The position numbers and the translations under genes were made by a program. Below are positions 25,702 through 36,402 of a DNA stretch of 64,000 nucleotides, piece after piece. A model generated the notes under the pieces. The model was not told the origin of the DNA. It saw only the letters and a program-made list of their open reading frames with translations, and did no database searches. Positions within the stretch are counted from its first letter, which is position 1, and every line of letters begins with the position of its first letter. Source of the stretch: CAVPEV01 sp963703555 (GTDB taxonomy: Bacteria; Actinomycetota; Actinomycetes; Actinomycetales; Cellulomonadaceae); contig CAVPEV010000003.1 in assembly GCA_963703555.1 (NCBI GenBank), forward strand, positions 10,003 through 74,002. The letters run 5' to 3'.

Positions 25702-25954
25702 TTGCCCGCCTCGGCGGTCGCGGTCGGCGCAGACGTCGCTCGGGCAGCCGGGCTGGCGACGGCGAGCCGGCGGCGCGTGGGCCCAGCGACGAGGCGGCCG
25801 GCCGCGGTGCGCCACCCGCCGTCCCCGGGTCCGGCGCCCGTTCGCCCGCGCCGCGCAGCAGCCCGTAGCAGCCGAGCACCGCCACGGCGCACAGCGCCCA
25901 CCACCGGTGCCGTCCCCGCCCGACCAGTGCGCCCACGCCGCCCTCCCCACCCAT
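25698..25954 (-). pseudogene. Small membrane protein gene, frameshifted
   Basis: From ATG 25954 the frame gives a Gly-rich start and a single membrane helix (WWALCAVAVLGCYGLL), then a Pro/Ala-rich region. The natural ending seems to be in another frame, ASPAARATSAPTATAEAGK, whose TGA overlaps the GTG of the DUF6112-like gene. One frameshift in the GC-rich stretch around 25740-25830 would join them into about 85 residues. I do not recognise the family. Its place in the operon suggests a conjugation-module accessory gene. Confidence 0.4.
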
Positions 25955-26095
25955 CGCGCCCCGACGCTGACAGGTGCGGGGGCGCCCGCCAGCGCCCTCG
26001 TTGGTCCCCGCCCCGCATCGACCCCACCGCTCCCCGAGCCGAGCAGGCCGCGACGACCGAGGTGTTCTGAGCGCCTGCCCGGCTACCCTGGAGCC

Positions 26096-26416
26096 ATGCC
26101 GGCCACCACGCGCACGAGCCGATCGCTGCGAGAGGCGATCGAGCGCGACCGGGCGCGCATCGACGAGGTGCTGACCCGTTACCGGGCGGTCAACCCGCGC
26201 ATCTTCGGCTCCGTCGCCCGCGGCGACGCCCGCGTCGGCAGCGACGTCGACGTGATGGTCGACCTCGACCCGGCCGACGGCAACCTCCTGCTGCGGGTCG
26301 CCGGGATCGGCGAGGAGCTCAGCGAGGTGCTCGGGGTGCGGGTCGACGTCGTGACCGACGCGCTGCTGCGCGAGCCGGTGTCGGCCAGCGCTCGCGCCGA
26401 CGCCGTGCCGCTGTGA
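26096..26416 (+). CDS. MNT-type nucleotidyltransferase (HEPN/MNT antitoxin)
   Basis: A 106-residue minimal nucleotidyltransferase with the motif FGSVARGDARVGSDVDVMVD, holding the GS and DxD residues for metal and NTP binding. Proteins of this type act as antitoxins that AMPylate the HEPN RNase encoded next to them (MntA/HepT, type VII). The 26096 ATG is the first start that gives the family N-terminus. Its stop overlaps the start of the HEPN fragment by 4 bp, the usual arrangement. The gene looks intact. Confidence 0.85.
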   Translation: MPATTRTSRSLREAIERDRARIDEVLTRYRAVNPRIFGSVARGDARVGSDVDVMVDLDPADGNLLLRVAGIGEELSEVLGVRVDVVTDALLREPVSASARADAVPL

Positions 26417-26601
26417 GCCGCGGCCCCCAACACTGGAAGGCGATCGCCGGGCTGCGCAACGTCGTCGTCCACGAGTACTTCCGGGTCGAGCCGGCGACCG
26501 TGCGCGACATCGTCGACCACCAGCTCGTCCCGCTCGCCGCCGCGATCCGCCGCCACCTGGCCGGCGACCAGCAGGTGAGCGGACCCGACTCACCCACCTG
26601 A
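26413..26601 (+). pseudogene. HEPN (DUF86/HepT-like) toxin, N-terminal half deleted
   Basis: A 62-residue frame starts GTG-AGC-CGC, as usual for this family, but jumps directly to HWKAIAGLRNVVVHEYF, which in full DUF86 proteins (about 110-120 residues) lies past residue 60. The catalytic Rx4H motif (RNVVVH) is kept, yet the first helices of the bundle are missing. An in-frame internal deletion of roughly 45-50 codons explains the preserved start overlap and ending. The toxin should be inactive or misfolded, leaving an orphan antitoxin. Confidence 0.7.
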
Positions 26602-26633
26602 CGCACCGCTGCCCCCGTCGGTCGGCCTGGCGC

Positions 26634-27005
26634 CTACCGCGCCGTGCGGCCCGGGGACGTCGCCTCCTCATGGCTGGCCTGGCCCCGTGCCTGGGTGGCG
26701 TGCGCGACGAACGCGGCCAGCGAGTCGGCCCAGCCCGTCAGCGTCGCCCAGTCCCCGTCCGCCAGGGACGGTCCGACGACCTGCGGGTCGAACCCCTCCC
26801 ACCAGCGCGGCACGCGCTCCAGGTCCTGCATGAACCGTCGCCCGATCAGCCGGCCGCGCATCCGGGCGTCCAGCTCGCCCCACCCGTGGCCCTGCTCGGG
26901 GCCGGCGGGCGGGGGCGGCACGCGGCAGCGACTGGACTCGGCGAGTGCCCGGTTGGCCAGCCGGACCCGGTCGACCTGGTCGAGCAGGTCCAGGGCGTGG
27001 ACCAC
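26634..27005 (-). pseudogene. Unrecognised protein gene, N-terminus cut off by transposase remnant
   Basis: An open frame of about 123 residues on the minus strand ends at 26634 and runs without a start into the IS982-like remnant at about 27005-27012. Features are a basic patch (ARMRGRLIGRRFMQDLERV), Trp-rich WWEGFDPQVVG, and an amphipathic last helix (WADSLAAFVAHATQA). I do not recognise the family. Composition and position suggest cargo of the same decayed element as the conjugation genes. Most of the N-terminus appears lost. Confidence 0.4.
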
Positions 27006-27011
27006 TAGAGC

Positions 27012-27545
27012 TTGGTCACCGGGGCCGTCCGGCAAGCGCTGCTCGGGTTCGGCTCCGAACGGCTGCGTGACGCCCACGCGCACCTGGAGGCGATGTTCCC
27101 CGACCTGGCCAGAGCGGCTACAACAAGCGGCTGCGTAGGCTCACCGACACCATGACCTGGGTGGCGCACCACCTAGCGGCGGAGACCACGGTCTAGACCG
27201 ACGAGGTGTGGGTGGCCGACCCCACCCCCGTCGAGTGCGGACGCTGCCGAGCAACGGCCCACCGATCGGACCTGGCCGGCTACGCCGAGTATGGCTACTG
27301 CGCCTGCCACAGCCGGTACTTCCGGGGACTGCGCCTGCACCTGCTGTGCACCCTGCACGGCCTTCCCGTCGCCTTCGCCCTGACCGGCGCGAAGAGCGAC
27401 AAACGTCTCGTCCTGCTCGACATCGCTGGCTGCCAGCGACCTGCCCAACGGCGCCCAACGCCTCCTCGCCCAGACCGCCACGATCTGGCACGACGACCAC
27501 ACCAGCGCCCCCACCCTGCGCTCCCTGACCACCTACGACCACTAA
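27012..27545 (+). pseudogene. IS982-family-like transposase remnant
   Basis: Read across frames, the block gives QALLGFGSERLRDAHAHL, then SGYNKRLR, then the core EVWVADPTPVECGR, LAGYAEYGYCACHSRYF and LRLHLLCTLHGLPVAFAL, and finally LRSLTTYDH with the stop TAA at 27543. This is the order of an IS982-type DDE transposase. Damage includes a frameshift near 27113, a TAG where Trp is expected before TDEV (near 27195), a second frameshift near 27428 and an internal deletion of over 100 codons. No clear terminal inverted repeats or target duplication are seen. It truncates the minus-strand gene to its left. Confidence 0.75.
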
Positions 27546-27563
27546 TCCCTTGGAATCAGTCAT

Positions 27564-28477
27564 CTAGCCGGCGGTGCCCCGGGTGCCCGCCACCGTGACG
27601 TCGTCCGGCAGGTCGGGGTGCGGGTCGGTGCCGGTGGGCCGCCGGCGGAGCGGGGCCAGTGCCGCGCCGGCGGCGTACAGCGCGATGGCCAGCACGACGA
27701 TGGTCGCCCCCGGCGGCACGTCGACCCAGAAGGTGACGGAGAGCCCGACCAGGCTCACGGCGACGCCGATGGTGCAGGCCAGCCCCATCGTGCGGGCGAA
27801 CGAGCCGGCGTACAGCTGGGCCACCGCGACCGGGACGATCATGATCGCGCTGACCAGCAGCAGCCCGACGACCCGCATGGCGATCGTCACGGTCAGGGCC
27901 GAGATGGTCGCCACCAGCATCGTGAGGAACGTCACCGGCAGCCCGCTGGCCCGGGCGAAGTCCTCGTCGTGGCTCACCGCGAACAGGGCGTGGCGCAGCC
28001 CGACCCCGGTGCCGAGCACCAGGATCGCCAGCCCGGCCGTCCACCACAGGTCCGTCGTGGTCACGGTGGCGATCGAGCCGAACAGGTAGCTCACCAGGTT
28101 GGCGTTCGTCCCGCCGGCCACCTTGATGAGCAGCACACCTCCGGCGATCCCGCCGTAAAACATCAGGGCGAGGGCCAGGTCGCCGCTCGTCCGGCCGCGG
28201 GCTCGCACGAGCTCGATGGTCACCGACCCGATGACGGCGGCGACCACCGCTCCCGGCAGGGCGAGGGCGTCGCGGGGCACGACCCCCACCCAGCTGCCGA
28301 CCAGCCAGCCGAACGCGACGCCGGTGAGCGCGACGTGCCCGATGCCGTCACCCATCAGCGACATCCGCCGCTGGACGAGGAACGTGCCCACCACGGGTGC
28401 GGAGGCGCCGACGAGCACGGCCGCCAGCAGAGCCCGCTGCATGAGCGGCGTGCTGAGCAGGTCGAGGATCGACGGTG

Positions 28478-28481
<4 letters not shown>
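27564..28481 (-). CDS. znuB: Zinc/manganese ABC transporter permease
   Basis: A 305-residue ABC-3 family permease with eight or nine membrane helices, starting at GTG 28481. Typical stretches are VQRRMSLMGDGIGHVALTGV and RVVGLLLVSAIMIVPVAVAQL. It forms the channel of the high-affinity metal importer with the ATPase just upstream (4-bp overlap) and the binding lipoprotein. The Zur-like operator ahead of the operon argues for zinc rather than manganese. Its 3' end lies only 19 bp from the IS982-like remnant, but the coding frame is complete. Confidence 0.92.
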
Positions 28482-29274
<793 letters not shown>

Positions 29275-29278
<4 letters not shown>

Positions 29279-30207
29279 GCGCAGCCCAGGGCGGTCCGCA
29301 GGGCGTCGAGGTTCGCCTGCGCGAGGCTGAGGTAGTCCTGGCTGTCGTCGGTGCGACCCTCGATCGGGTCGAGCACGGCGGTGCGGACCCCCAGCTCGGT
29401 GGCGAGGGCCTGCGCGACGGCGGGGCTGGCGAGGGTCTCGAAGAAGATCGTCGTCACCCCCTCGTCCCGGACGATGCGCCCGATCTCGGCCAGGCGGGCC
29501 GGAGAAGGCTCGGCCTGCGGGTCGATGCCGGCGATGCCCACCTCGCGCAGATCGTAGCGGTCGGCCAGGTAGCCGAAGGCGTCGTGCGTGGTGACGAGCA
29601 CCCGCGTGCTGCACGTGGCCAGACCCGTCCGGTAGGCGGCGTCCAGCTCCGCGAGCCGGGAGTCGAGGGTGGCGGCGTTGGCCCGGTAGGTCGGGGCCCC
29701 GTCCGGATCGATGCTGGACAGGCTCTGCGCGACGGCGTCGACGACGGCAGGCACGCGGCTGGGGTCGAGCCAGAAGTGCGGGTCGAGGACGCCCTGCCCG
29801 GTTCCCCCCGCTGCCGCCTGCTCGCCGGACCCGGTGCCGCTCGGGTGCGCACCGGCGGGGACGAGATCGGTGTGGTCGGCCGCGTCGACGACCTCGGCAG
29901 GCGGATTGACCGCGACGGCGTCGTCGACGGCGGGCTGGAAACCGGAGAGGTAGACGAGCAGGTCCGAGCGGCCGAGCCCGTCCACCTGGCTCGGGGACAG
30001 CTCGACGTCGTGCGGCTCGGCGCCGGGCGGGGTCAGCGAGGAGACCGTGACGCGGTCCCCGCCGACCTGTTCCGCCACGAACTGCAGCGGGTAGAAGGAC
30101 GCCATGACCTGGACCGTACCGGCGGTGCCGGTGCCGGACGAGGCGCACCCGGCAAGCAGCAGTGCCCCGACGAGCGGGATGGTCAGGGTAAGGACGCGGC
30201 GGGGCAT
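29275..30207 (-). CDS. znuA: Zinc-binding lipoprotein of ABC transporter
   Basis: A 310-residue cluster A-I metal-binding protein. The ATG at 30207 starts a lipoprotein signal with lipobox LAGC, which anchors it outside the membrane. Metal ligands of the family are visible: EPHDVEL, DPHFWLDP, TTHDAFGYL and FFETLAS. The usual His-rich loop is replaced by a Gly/Ser/Ala-rich one (about 125-145). A longer frame upstream crosses the Zur-like site and is not used. It is the first gene of znuACB and is divergent from glyS. Confidence 0.93.
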
Positions 30208-30227
30208 GGCGTCATGATCGCCGATGC

Positions 30228-30242
30228 TGAGAATGATTGTCA
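30228..30242. promoter_or_regulatory. Zur-box-like operator TGAGAATGATTGTCA
   Basis: A 15-bp imperfect palindrome lies 21 bp upstream of the znuA start. It closely follows the actinobacterial Zur pattern TGAnAATnATTnTCA. Zur with zinc would bind here and repress znuACB. It is AT-rich in otherwise GC-rich sequence. glyS starts 88 bp away in the other direction and is probably not controlled. Confidence 0.8.
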
Positions 30243-30329
30243 ACTGACCAGGTGGCGGGATGACCGGCCGGTAGCCTGTGGTGCCAGCCTGCGTCACCCA
30301 GCCGCGGGCCCACCGTCAGGAGTGATGCC

Positions 30330-31720
<1,391 letters not shown>

Positions 31721-31812
31721 GCAGGACTGCGGTCCTGGGCCGGGCGGGGCAGGCTGCCGGAGACTGGTCGGTGCCCGCAGGTCCGGCGACGCCGACGAGC
31801 GACAGGTGACTC

Positions 31813-32796
31813 ATGATGACCGGCCAGACGGCTTCCCTGCGGGACGGTCCAGCCAGGGATGGCGATGTCCTCGTGGTGGACGACGTCGTGCGACGGTACG
31901 GGTCGAAGGTCGCCGTCGACGGCGTGTCCTTGCGTGTGGCGCGGGGTGAGACGTACGGGCTGCTCGGTCCCAACGGCGCCGGCAAGACGACCATCATCTC
32001 GATGATCGCCGGCCTGATCAGCCCCGATGCCGGCACGGTGACCGTGGCCGGCGAGCCGATGAGCGCTTCCGCCGTCGGCGTCAAGCGGCACATCGGTCTC
32101 GTTCCCCAGGACGTGGCGATCTACCCCGAGCTGACCGCCGCGGAGAACCTCATGTTCTTCGGTCGGCTGCAGGGGCTCCGGGGGGCCCGCCTCGCCCGTC
32201 GGGTCGCCGACGTCCTGGCCCTGACCGGCCTGGTGGACCGCGCCAGGGACCCCAGTAAGGAGTTCTCCGGCGGCATGAAGCGCCGGCTCAACATCGGCAT
32301 CGGCCTGCTCCACGAACCCGCCCTCCTCATCCTCGACGAGCCCACCGTCGGGGTGGACCCGCAGTCGCGCCACGCCATCCTGGAGTCCGTCGAGGCGCTC
32401 GCCGTCGAGGGGATGGCCGTGCTCTACACGACGCACTACATGGAGGAGGCCGAGCGGCTGTGCGACCGGATCGCGATCATCGACTCGGGGCGCATCCAGG
32501 CGGAGGGCACCCGTGACGAGCTGATCCGACTGACCGGCGGCCGGGACCGCGTCCGGCTCGCCGGTACCGGGGACGTCGCGGCAGCAGCCCGGACCCTGCG
32601 CGCCCTGCCCGGTGTCGAGCGGGTCGAGACCGACGGGCACGGTCTCGTCGCCACCGTCCGGGACGCCCGGAGCGCCGTCGTCGCCCTCGTCTCCGGCGCT
32701 GTGGGCGTCGGGATGTCGCTGAGCGACGTGGAGATCGACCGGCCCGACCTCGAGTCGGTGTTCCTGCACCTGACCGGCAAGGGGCTGCGGGACTGA
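31813..32796 (+). CDS. ABC-2 type exporter, ATP-binding protein
   Basis: A 327-residue ATPase of the drug/antibiotic exporter (DrrA/CcmA-like) group: Walker A GPNGAGKTT, signature FSGGMKRRLNIG, Walker B LLILDEPTVGVDP, switch His in YTTHYMEEAERL, plus a C-terminal domain of about 90 residues. Two adjacent permease genes complete a transporter. The substrate is unknown. ATG 31813 (or 31816) is the likely start; the ribosome site is weak. The three genes sit between glyS and dusB, which are often neighbours in this group, so they look like an insertion in the core order. Confidence 0.9.
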   Translation: MMTGQTASLRDGPARDGDVLVVDDVVRRYGSKVAVDGVSLRVARGETYGLLGPNGAGKTTIISMIAGLISPDAGTVTVAGEPMSASAVGVKRHIGLVPQDVAIYPELTAAENLMFFGRLQGLRGARLARRVADVLALTGLVDRARDPSKEFSGGMKRRLNIGIGLLHEPALLILDEPTVGVDPQSRHAILESVEALAVEGMAVLYTTHYMEEAERLCDRIAIIDSGRIQAEGTRDELIRLTGGRDRVRLAGTGDVAAAARTLRALPGVERVETDGHGLVATVRDARSAVVALVSGAVGVGMSLSDVEIDRPDLESVFLHLTGKGLRD

Positions 32797-32797
32797 C

Positions 32798-33943
32798 ATG
32801 CGTGCCCTGTGGACCCTGACCGCCATCGACCTGCGCCAGCGGGTCCGGGACCGCTCGGTCCTGGTTCTCACCGTGCTCGTCCCGCTCGGGCTCATGGTGG
32901 TCCTCGATCTCGCTCTCGGCGGCACCGAGGACGGCGGCCCCGAGCCGACGACGGTGGCGGTGAGCGCGCCCGCCGGAGACCGCACCGCAGCGGCGCTGCT
33001 CATCGCCCTCGACCGCGCCCCCGAGGTGACGGTCGAAGGGGCTGGTGCCAGCCAGGTGCGGACCATGGTCGAGGTCGGCGAGGCGGACCTCGGCCTGATC
33101 GTCCCCGCCGGGCTGGGTACCGCCGACGTCGGCGGGGTCGAGCTGGTCGAGGGCGCGGGGGCGGGCACCCGGGCCGCCGTCGTCGCCGCCGTCGTCCGGG
33201 GGACGCTCGACCAGCTGGTGGCGGCCAGGGGCGTGACCACCGCCGCGGGTCTCGCGGGCCTGCCGCCCGAGCAGGCCGACGCCGTGGCCCGGGCTGCGGG
33301 GACCGGTCAGACCATCACGCTCACCGAGGGCGAGGCCTCCGACGACCAGCTCGGGACCGCCGGCTCGCTGGTGGCCGGGCAGGCCGGCCTCTTCCTGTTC
33401 TTCGCGACGGGCTACGGGGTGCTCGGGCTTCTCGCCGAGCGTGAACAGGGGACAGCCGCGCGGCTGCGTTCCCTGCCGGTCCGGTGGGGCGTCGTCCTGG
33501 CCGCCAAGGCGCTGGTCAGCGTCGTCCTCGGGGTGCTCGCCACCGGCGTGCTGCTCGTTGCCGGCGCCCTGCTGTTCGGGTTGAGCCTGGGTTCACCGGT
33601 CGCCGTGGCAGCGCTGGTGCTCTGCGCGGTCGCCGCGGCGACATCGCTCATGGTCGTCATCGGCCGCGTGGCCCGGACGGCCGAACAGGCCGGGGTCCTG
33701 CAGGCGATCGCGGCCGTGGTGCTCGGGTTGACCGGGGGAGCGTTCTTTCCTGTGGGCTTCTCCGGCTGGGCGGGCCGGCTGCTCGAGCTCAACCCCGTCG
33801 CGGCCCTTGCCCGGGGTCTGGGGATCACCGCTGGCGGAGGCGGTGTCGGTGACATCGGCGTGCCCGTGGCTCTCCTGGTGGGCGTCGGTGCGCTGTGTCT
33901 GGGCGCCTCCCGGCTAGTCCCGGACCGAGTGAGCGCACCGTGA
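32798..33943 (+). CDS. ABC-2 type exporter permease (first)
   Basis: A 381-residue membrane protein: one N-terminal helix (about 18-37), a roughly 170-residue extracytoplasmic domain, then five helices from about residue 195, including GLFLFFATGYGVLGLLAEREQGTAARL, the usual ABC-2 motif. It starts 1 bp after the ATPase stop and its own stop overlaps the next gene by 4 bp, so the three are one operon. The half-transporter form implies pairing with the second permease. Confidence 0.88.
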   Translation: MRALWTLTAIDLRQRVRDRSVLVLTVLVPLGLMVVLDLALGGTEDGGPEPTTVAVSAPAGDRTAAALLIALDRAPEVTVEGAGASQVRTMVEVGEADLGLIVPAGLGTADVGGVELVEGAGAGTRAAVVAAVVRGTLDQLVAARGVTTAAGLAGLPPEQADAVARAAGTGQTITLTEGEASDDQLGTAGSLVAGQAGLFLFFATGYGVLGLLAEREQGTAARLRSLPVRWGVVLAAKALVSVVLGVLATGVLLVAGALLFGLSLGSPVAVAALVLCAVAAATSLMVVIGRVARTAEQAGVLQAIAAVVLGLTGGAFFPVGFSGWAGRLLELNPVAALARGLGITAGGGGVGDIGVPVALLVGVGALCLGASRLVPDRVSAP

Positions 33944-35097
33944 GGCCTGTGCTGGTGGTGGCGTCCGTCGAGCTGCGCCGCTTCGTCCGAGACCGGTCGA
34001 ACATCTTCTTCGTCCTCGTGCTACCGCTCCTCATCGTGGTCCTGCTCGGTGGGCAGCTCGGCGAGAGCGCACCCCAGGGCCGGGTGGGCGTGGCCGGTGC
34101 CGAGAGCGACCTGCGCACCGCCGTGGTCGCCGAGCTCGAGGGGCTCGACGTCACGTTCGCCGAGCCGGACGTGGTCCGCGAGCAGCTGGCCCGAGGGCGT
34201 GCCGACGTCGGGCTGTTCATCCCCGACGAGGCGGCGCGGGCCTATCCGGCGGGACGGAGCCTCCAGCTCGAGGTCGTCGTCGGTACGCAGGCGACTGCGG
34301 TCGGGACACTGCACAGGCTCCGCGCAGCGGTCCAGGCGGTGGACGCCGAGCGGGCCCAGGTCGCCGCGCTGATGGCTGCCGGGATCGGCGAGGCTGACGC
34401 CCGCACGGCTCTCGCTGAAGCCGGTGAGCAGGTGACCGCCCCGAGCATCCGGATCGTGGACGTCGGCGACGTCGTCCAGGAGTTCGCCGGCATGGGTCCG
34501 TTCGACCTCGCGGCGAGCACGCAGACGCTGCTGTTCGTGTTCCTCACGTCCCTTACCGGGGCGACCAGCCTGATCTGGTCCCGCCGCCACGGTGTCATCG
34601 CGCGCGGGCTGTCCGCCCCGGTCTCGGCCGGGCAGCTCGTCGGGGGACAGGCTCTCTGGCGAGTCGTCGTGGCCTTCGGCCAGGGCCTGTCCATCATGGC
34701 GGGCACCGCCCTGCTTTTCGGGGTGAGCTGGGGCAACCTCGCCCTGTCCGCCCTCGTCGTCGGCGTGTTCGCCGTCGTGTCGGCGGGGCTGGCGATGGTC
34801 GTGGGATCGGCCGTGGACTCCGACGCGGCAGCCGTCGGGCTGGGCATCGGCGGAGGTCTCGTGCTTGCTGCGCTCGGCGGCTGCATGGTGCCCCTGGAGT
34901 TGTTCCCGGACACGATGCGCACGGTGGCGATGGCAACGCCCCACGCCTGGGCCTACCTGGCGCTCGCGGCGGTCCAGCGGCACGACGCCGGGCTCGTCGA
35001 CATCCTGCCGCAGCTCGGGGTGCTCGCCGCGATGGCGGCGGGCACGCTCACGATCGGCGCGATCCTGCTGCGCCGGAGCCTGGCCAGGGCCTCCTGA
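33940..35097 (+). CDS. ABC-2 type exporter permease (second)
   Basis: A 385-residue partner permease with the same layout: one N-terminal helix, an extracytoplasmic domain to about residue 190, then five or six helices and TSLIWSRRHGVIARGLSAPVS as the coupling region. GTG 33940 overlaps the stop of the first permease by 4 bp. The two permeases differ clearly in sequence, so the channel is probably a heterodimer. Substrate is unknown. Confidence 0.88.
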   Translation: MRPVLVVASVELRRFVRDRSNIFFVLVLPLLIVVLLGGQLGESAPQGRVGVAGAESDLRTAVVAELEGLDVTFAEPDVVREQLARGRADVGLFIPDEAARAYPAGRSLQLEVVVGTQATAVGTLHRLRAAVQAVDAERAQVAALMAAGIGEADARTALAEAGEQVTAPSIRIVDVGDVVQEFAGMGPFDLAASTQTLLFVFLTSLTGATSLIWSRRHGVIARGLSAPVSAGQLVGGQALWRVVVAFGQGLSIMAGTALLFGVSWGNLALSALVVGVFAVVSAGLAMVVGSAVDSDAAAVGLGIGGGLVLAALGGCMVPLELFPDTMRTVAMATPHAWAYLALAAVQRHDAGLVDILPQLGVLAAMAAGTLTIGAILLRRSLARAS

Positions 35098-35175
35098 CAG
35101 GACCGGGCCGGCCGGCACCTGCCTGCGGCCCCGGGGGCCTGATCGCGGCCGCATGGCAGTCGGGGGGAGAATCGT

Positions 35176-36354
35176 GTGGTGACACCGTTGCCGATCGCCC
35201 CCGGCGGGCCGGTCCTGCCTGCGTTGCGCATCGGGCCGCTGGTCATCGACCCCCCGGTGGTGCTCGCGCCGATGGCGGGGGTGACCACCGCGCCGTTCCG
35301 TCGGCTGTGCCGGGAGTCCGGTGCAGGGATGTACGTGGCGGAGATGGTCACCTCCCGGGCGCTGGTGGAGCGCAACCCGGAGGCGCTCCGGCTCGTCTCG
35401 CACGACCCCGACGAGCACCCGCGCTCGGTGCAGCTGTACGGCGTGGACCCGGTGACGGTGGGTGCCGCGGTGCGCCTGCTCGTCGACGAGGACCGCACGG
35501 ACCACGTCGATCTCAACTTCGGCTGCCCTGCGCCCAAGGTGACCCGCCGGGGCGGCGGGGCCGCCCTGCCCTGGAAGCGCGACGTGTTCCGCGCCATCGT
35601 CACCGCCGCGGTGCAGGCGGCGAGCCCGGCCGGCGTCCCGGTGACGGTGAAGATGCGCACGGGCATCGACGAGACGCACCTGACCTACCTCGAGGCGGGT
35701 CGGATCGCCCAGGACGCCGGGGCGGCCGCCGTCGCGCTGCACGCGCGCACGGCCGCCCAGCACTACTCGGGGACGGCCGACTGGTCGGCGATCACGCGGC
35801 TGAAGCAGGCGGTGACCGACATCCCGGTGCTCGGCAACGGGGACATCTGGTCGGCCGAGGACGCCCTGGCCATGGTGGCGCAGACCGGCTGCGACGGCGT
35901 GGTGGTCGGCCGCGGGTGCCAGGGCAGGCCGTGGGTGTTCGCGGACCTGGCAGCCGCGTTCGCGGGTTCCGACGTGCGGGTCCGCCCGGGACTGGACGTC
36001 GTGGCCGGGGTGGTCCGTCGGCACGCCGAGCTCATGGTCGTCGCCCTGGGCGACGAGTCTCGGGCGCTGCGCGAGATGCGCAAGCACATGGCCTGGTACC
36101 TCAAGGGCTACGCCGTCGGTGGCCAGCTGCGGGCCCGGCTCGCCCTGGTGTCCTCCTTGGCCGAGCTGGACGACCTGCTGGCCGAGCTCGACCTCGACCA
36201 GCCGTACCCGGGCGCCCCCGCCGAAGGTCCCCGGGGGCGGGCCGGGAGCCCACGCCGTCCGGTGCTGCCGGAGGGTTGGCTGGACTCCCGCGAGCTCGAC
36301 GAGTCGTTCCGCTCCGAGCTGCGCGCGGCCGAGCTGGGCGTGTCGGGCGGCTGA
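35176..36354 (+). CDS. dusB: tRNA-dihydrouridine synthase
   Basis: This FMN enzyme reduces specific uridines in tRNA. The 392-residue protein has the flavin-binding APMAGVTTAPFR start, the catalytic Cys in LNFGCPAPKVTRRGGGAAL, the HARTAAQHYSG motif and GNGDIWSAEDA. The C-terminal 60 residues are an extra Pro/Arg-rich segment often seen in actinobacterial members. The start is one of two adjacent GTG codons (35176 or 35179) behind a GGGGGGAGA run. Actinobacterial NifR3/DusB proteins normally stand near glyS and dgt, as here. Confidence 0.93.
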   Translation: MVTPLPIAPGGPVLPALRIGPLVIDPPVVLAPMAGVTTAPFRRLCRESGAGMYVAEMVTSRALVERNPEALRLVSHDPDEHPRSVQLYGVDPVTVGAAVRLLVDEDRTDHVDLNFGCPAPKVTRRGGGAALPWKRDVFRAIVTAAVQAASPAGVPVTVKMRTGIDETHLTYLEAGRIAQDAGAAAVALHARTAAQHYSGTADWSAITRLKQAVTDIPVLGNGDIWSAEDALAMVAQTGCDGVVVGRGCQGRPWVFADLAAAFAGSDVRVRPGLDVVAGVVRRHAELMVVALGDESRALREMRKHMAWYLKGYAVGGQLRARLALVSSLAELDDLLAELDLDQPYPGAPAEGPRGRAGSPRRPVLPEGWLDSRELDESFRSELRAAELGVSGG

Positions 36355-36402
36355 CCGCTGCCCCCGGGCCGACACGCCCGGCCGCAGGACCGTCCGGCGG
36401 GC

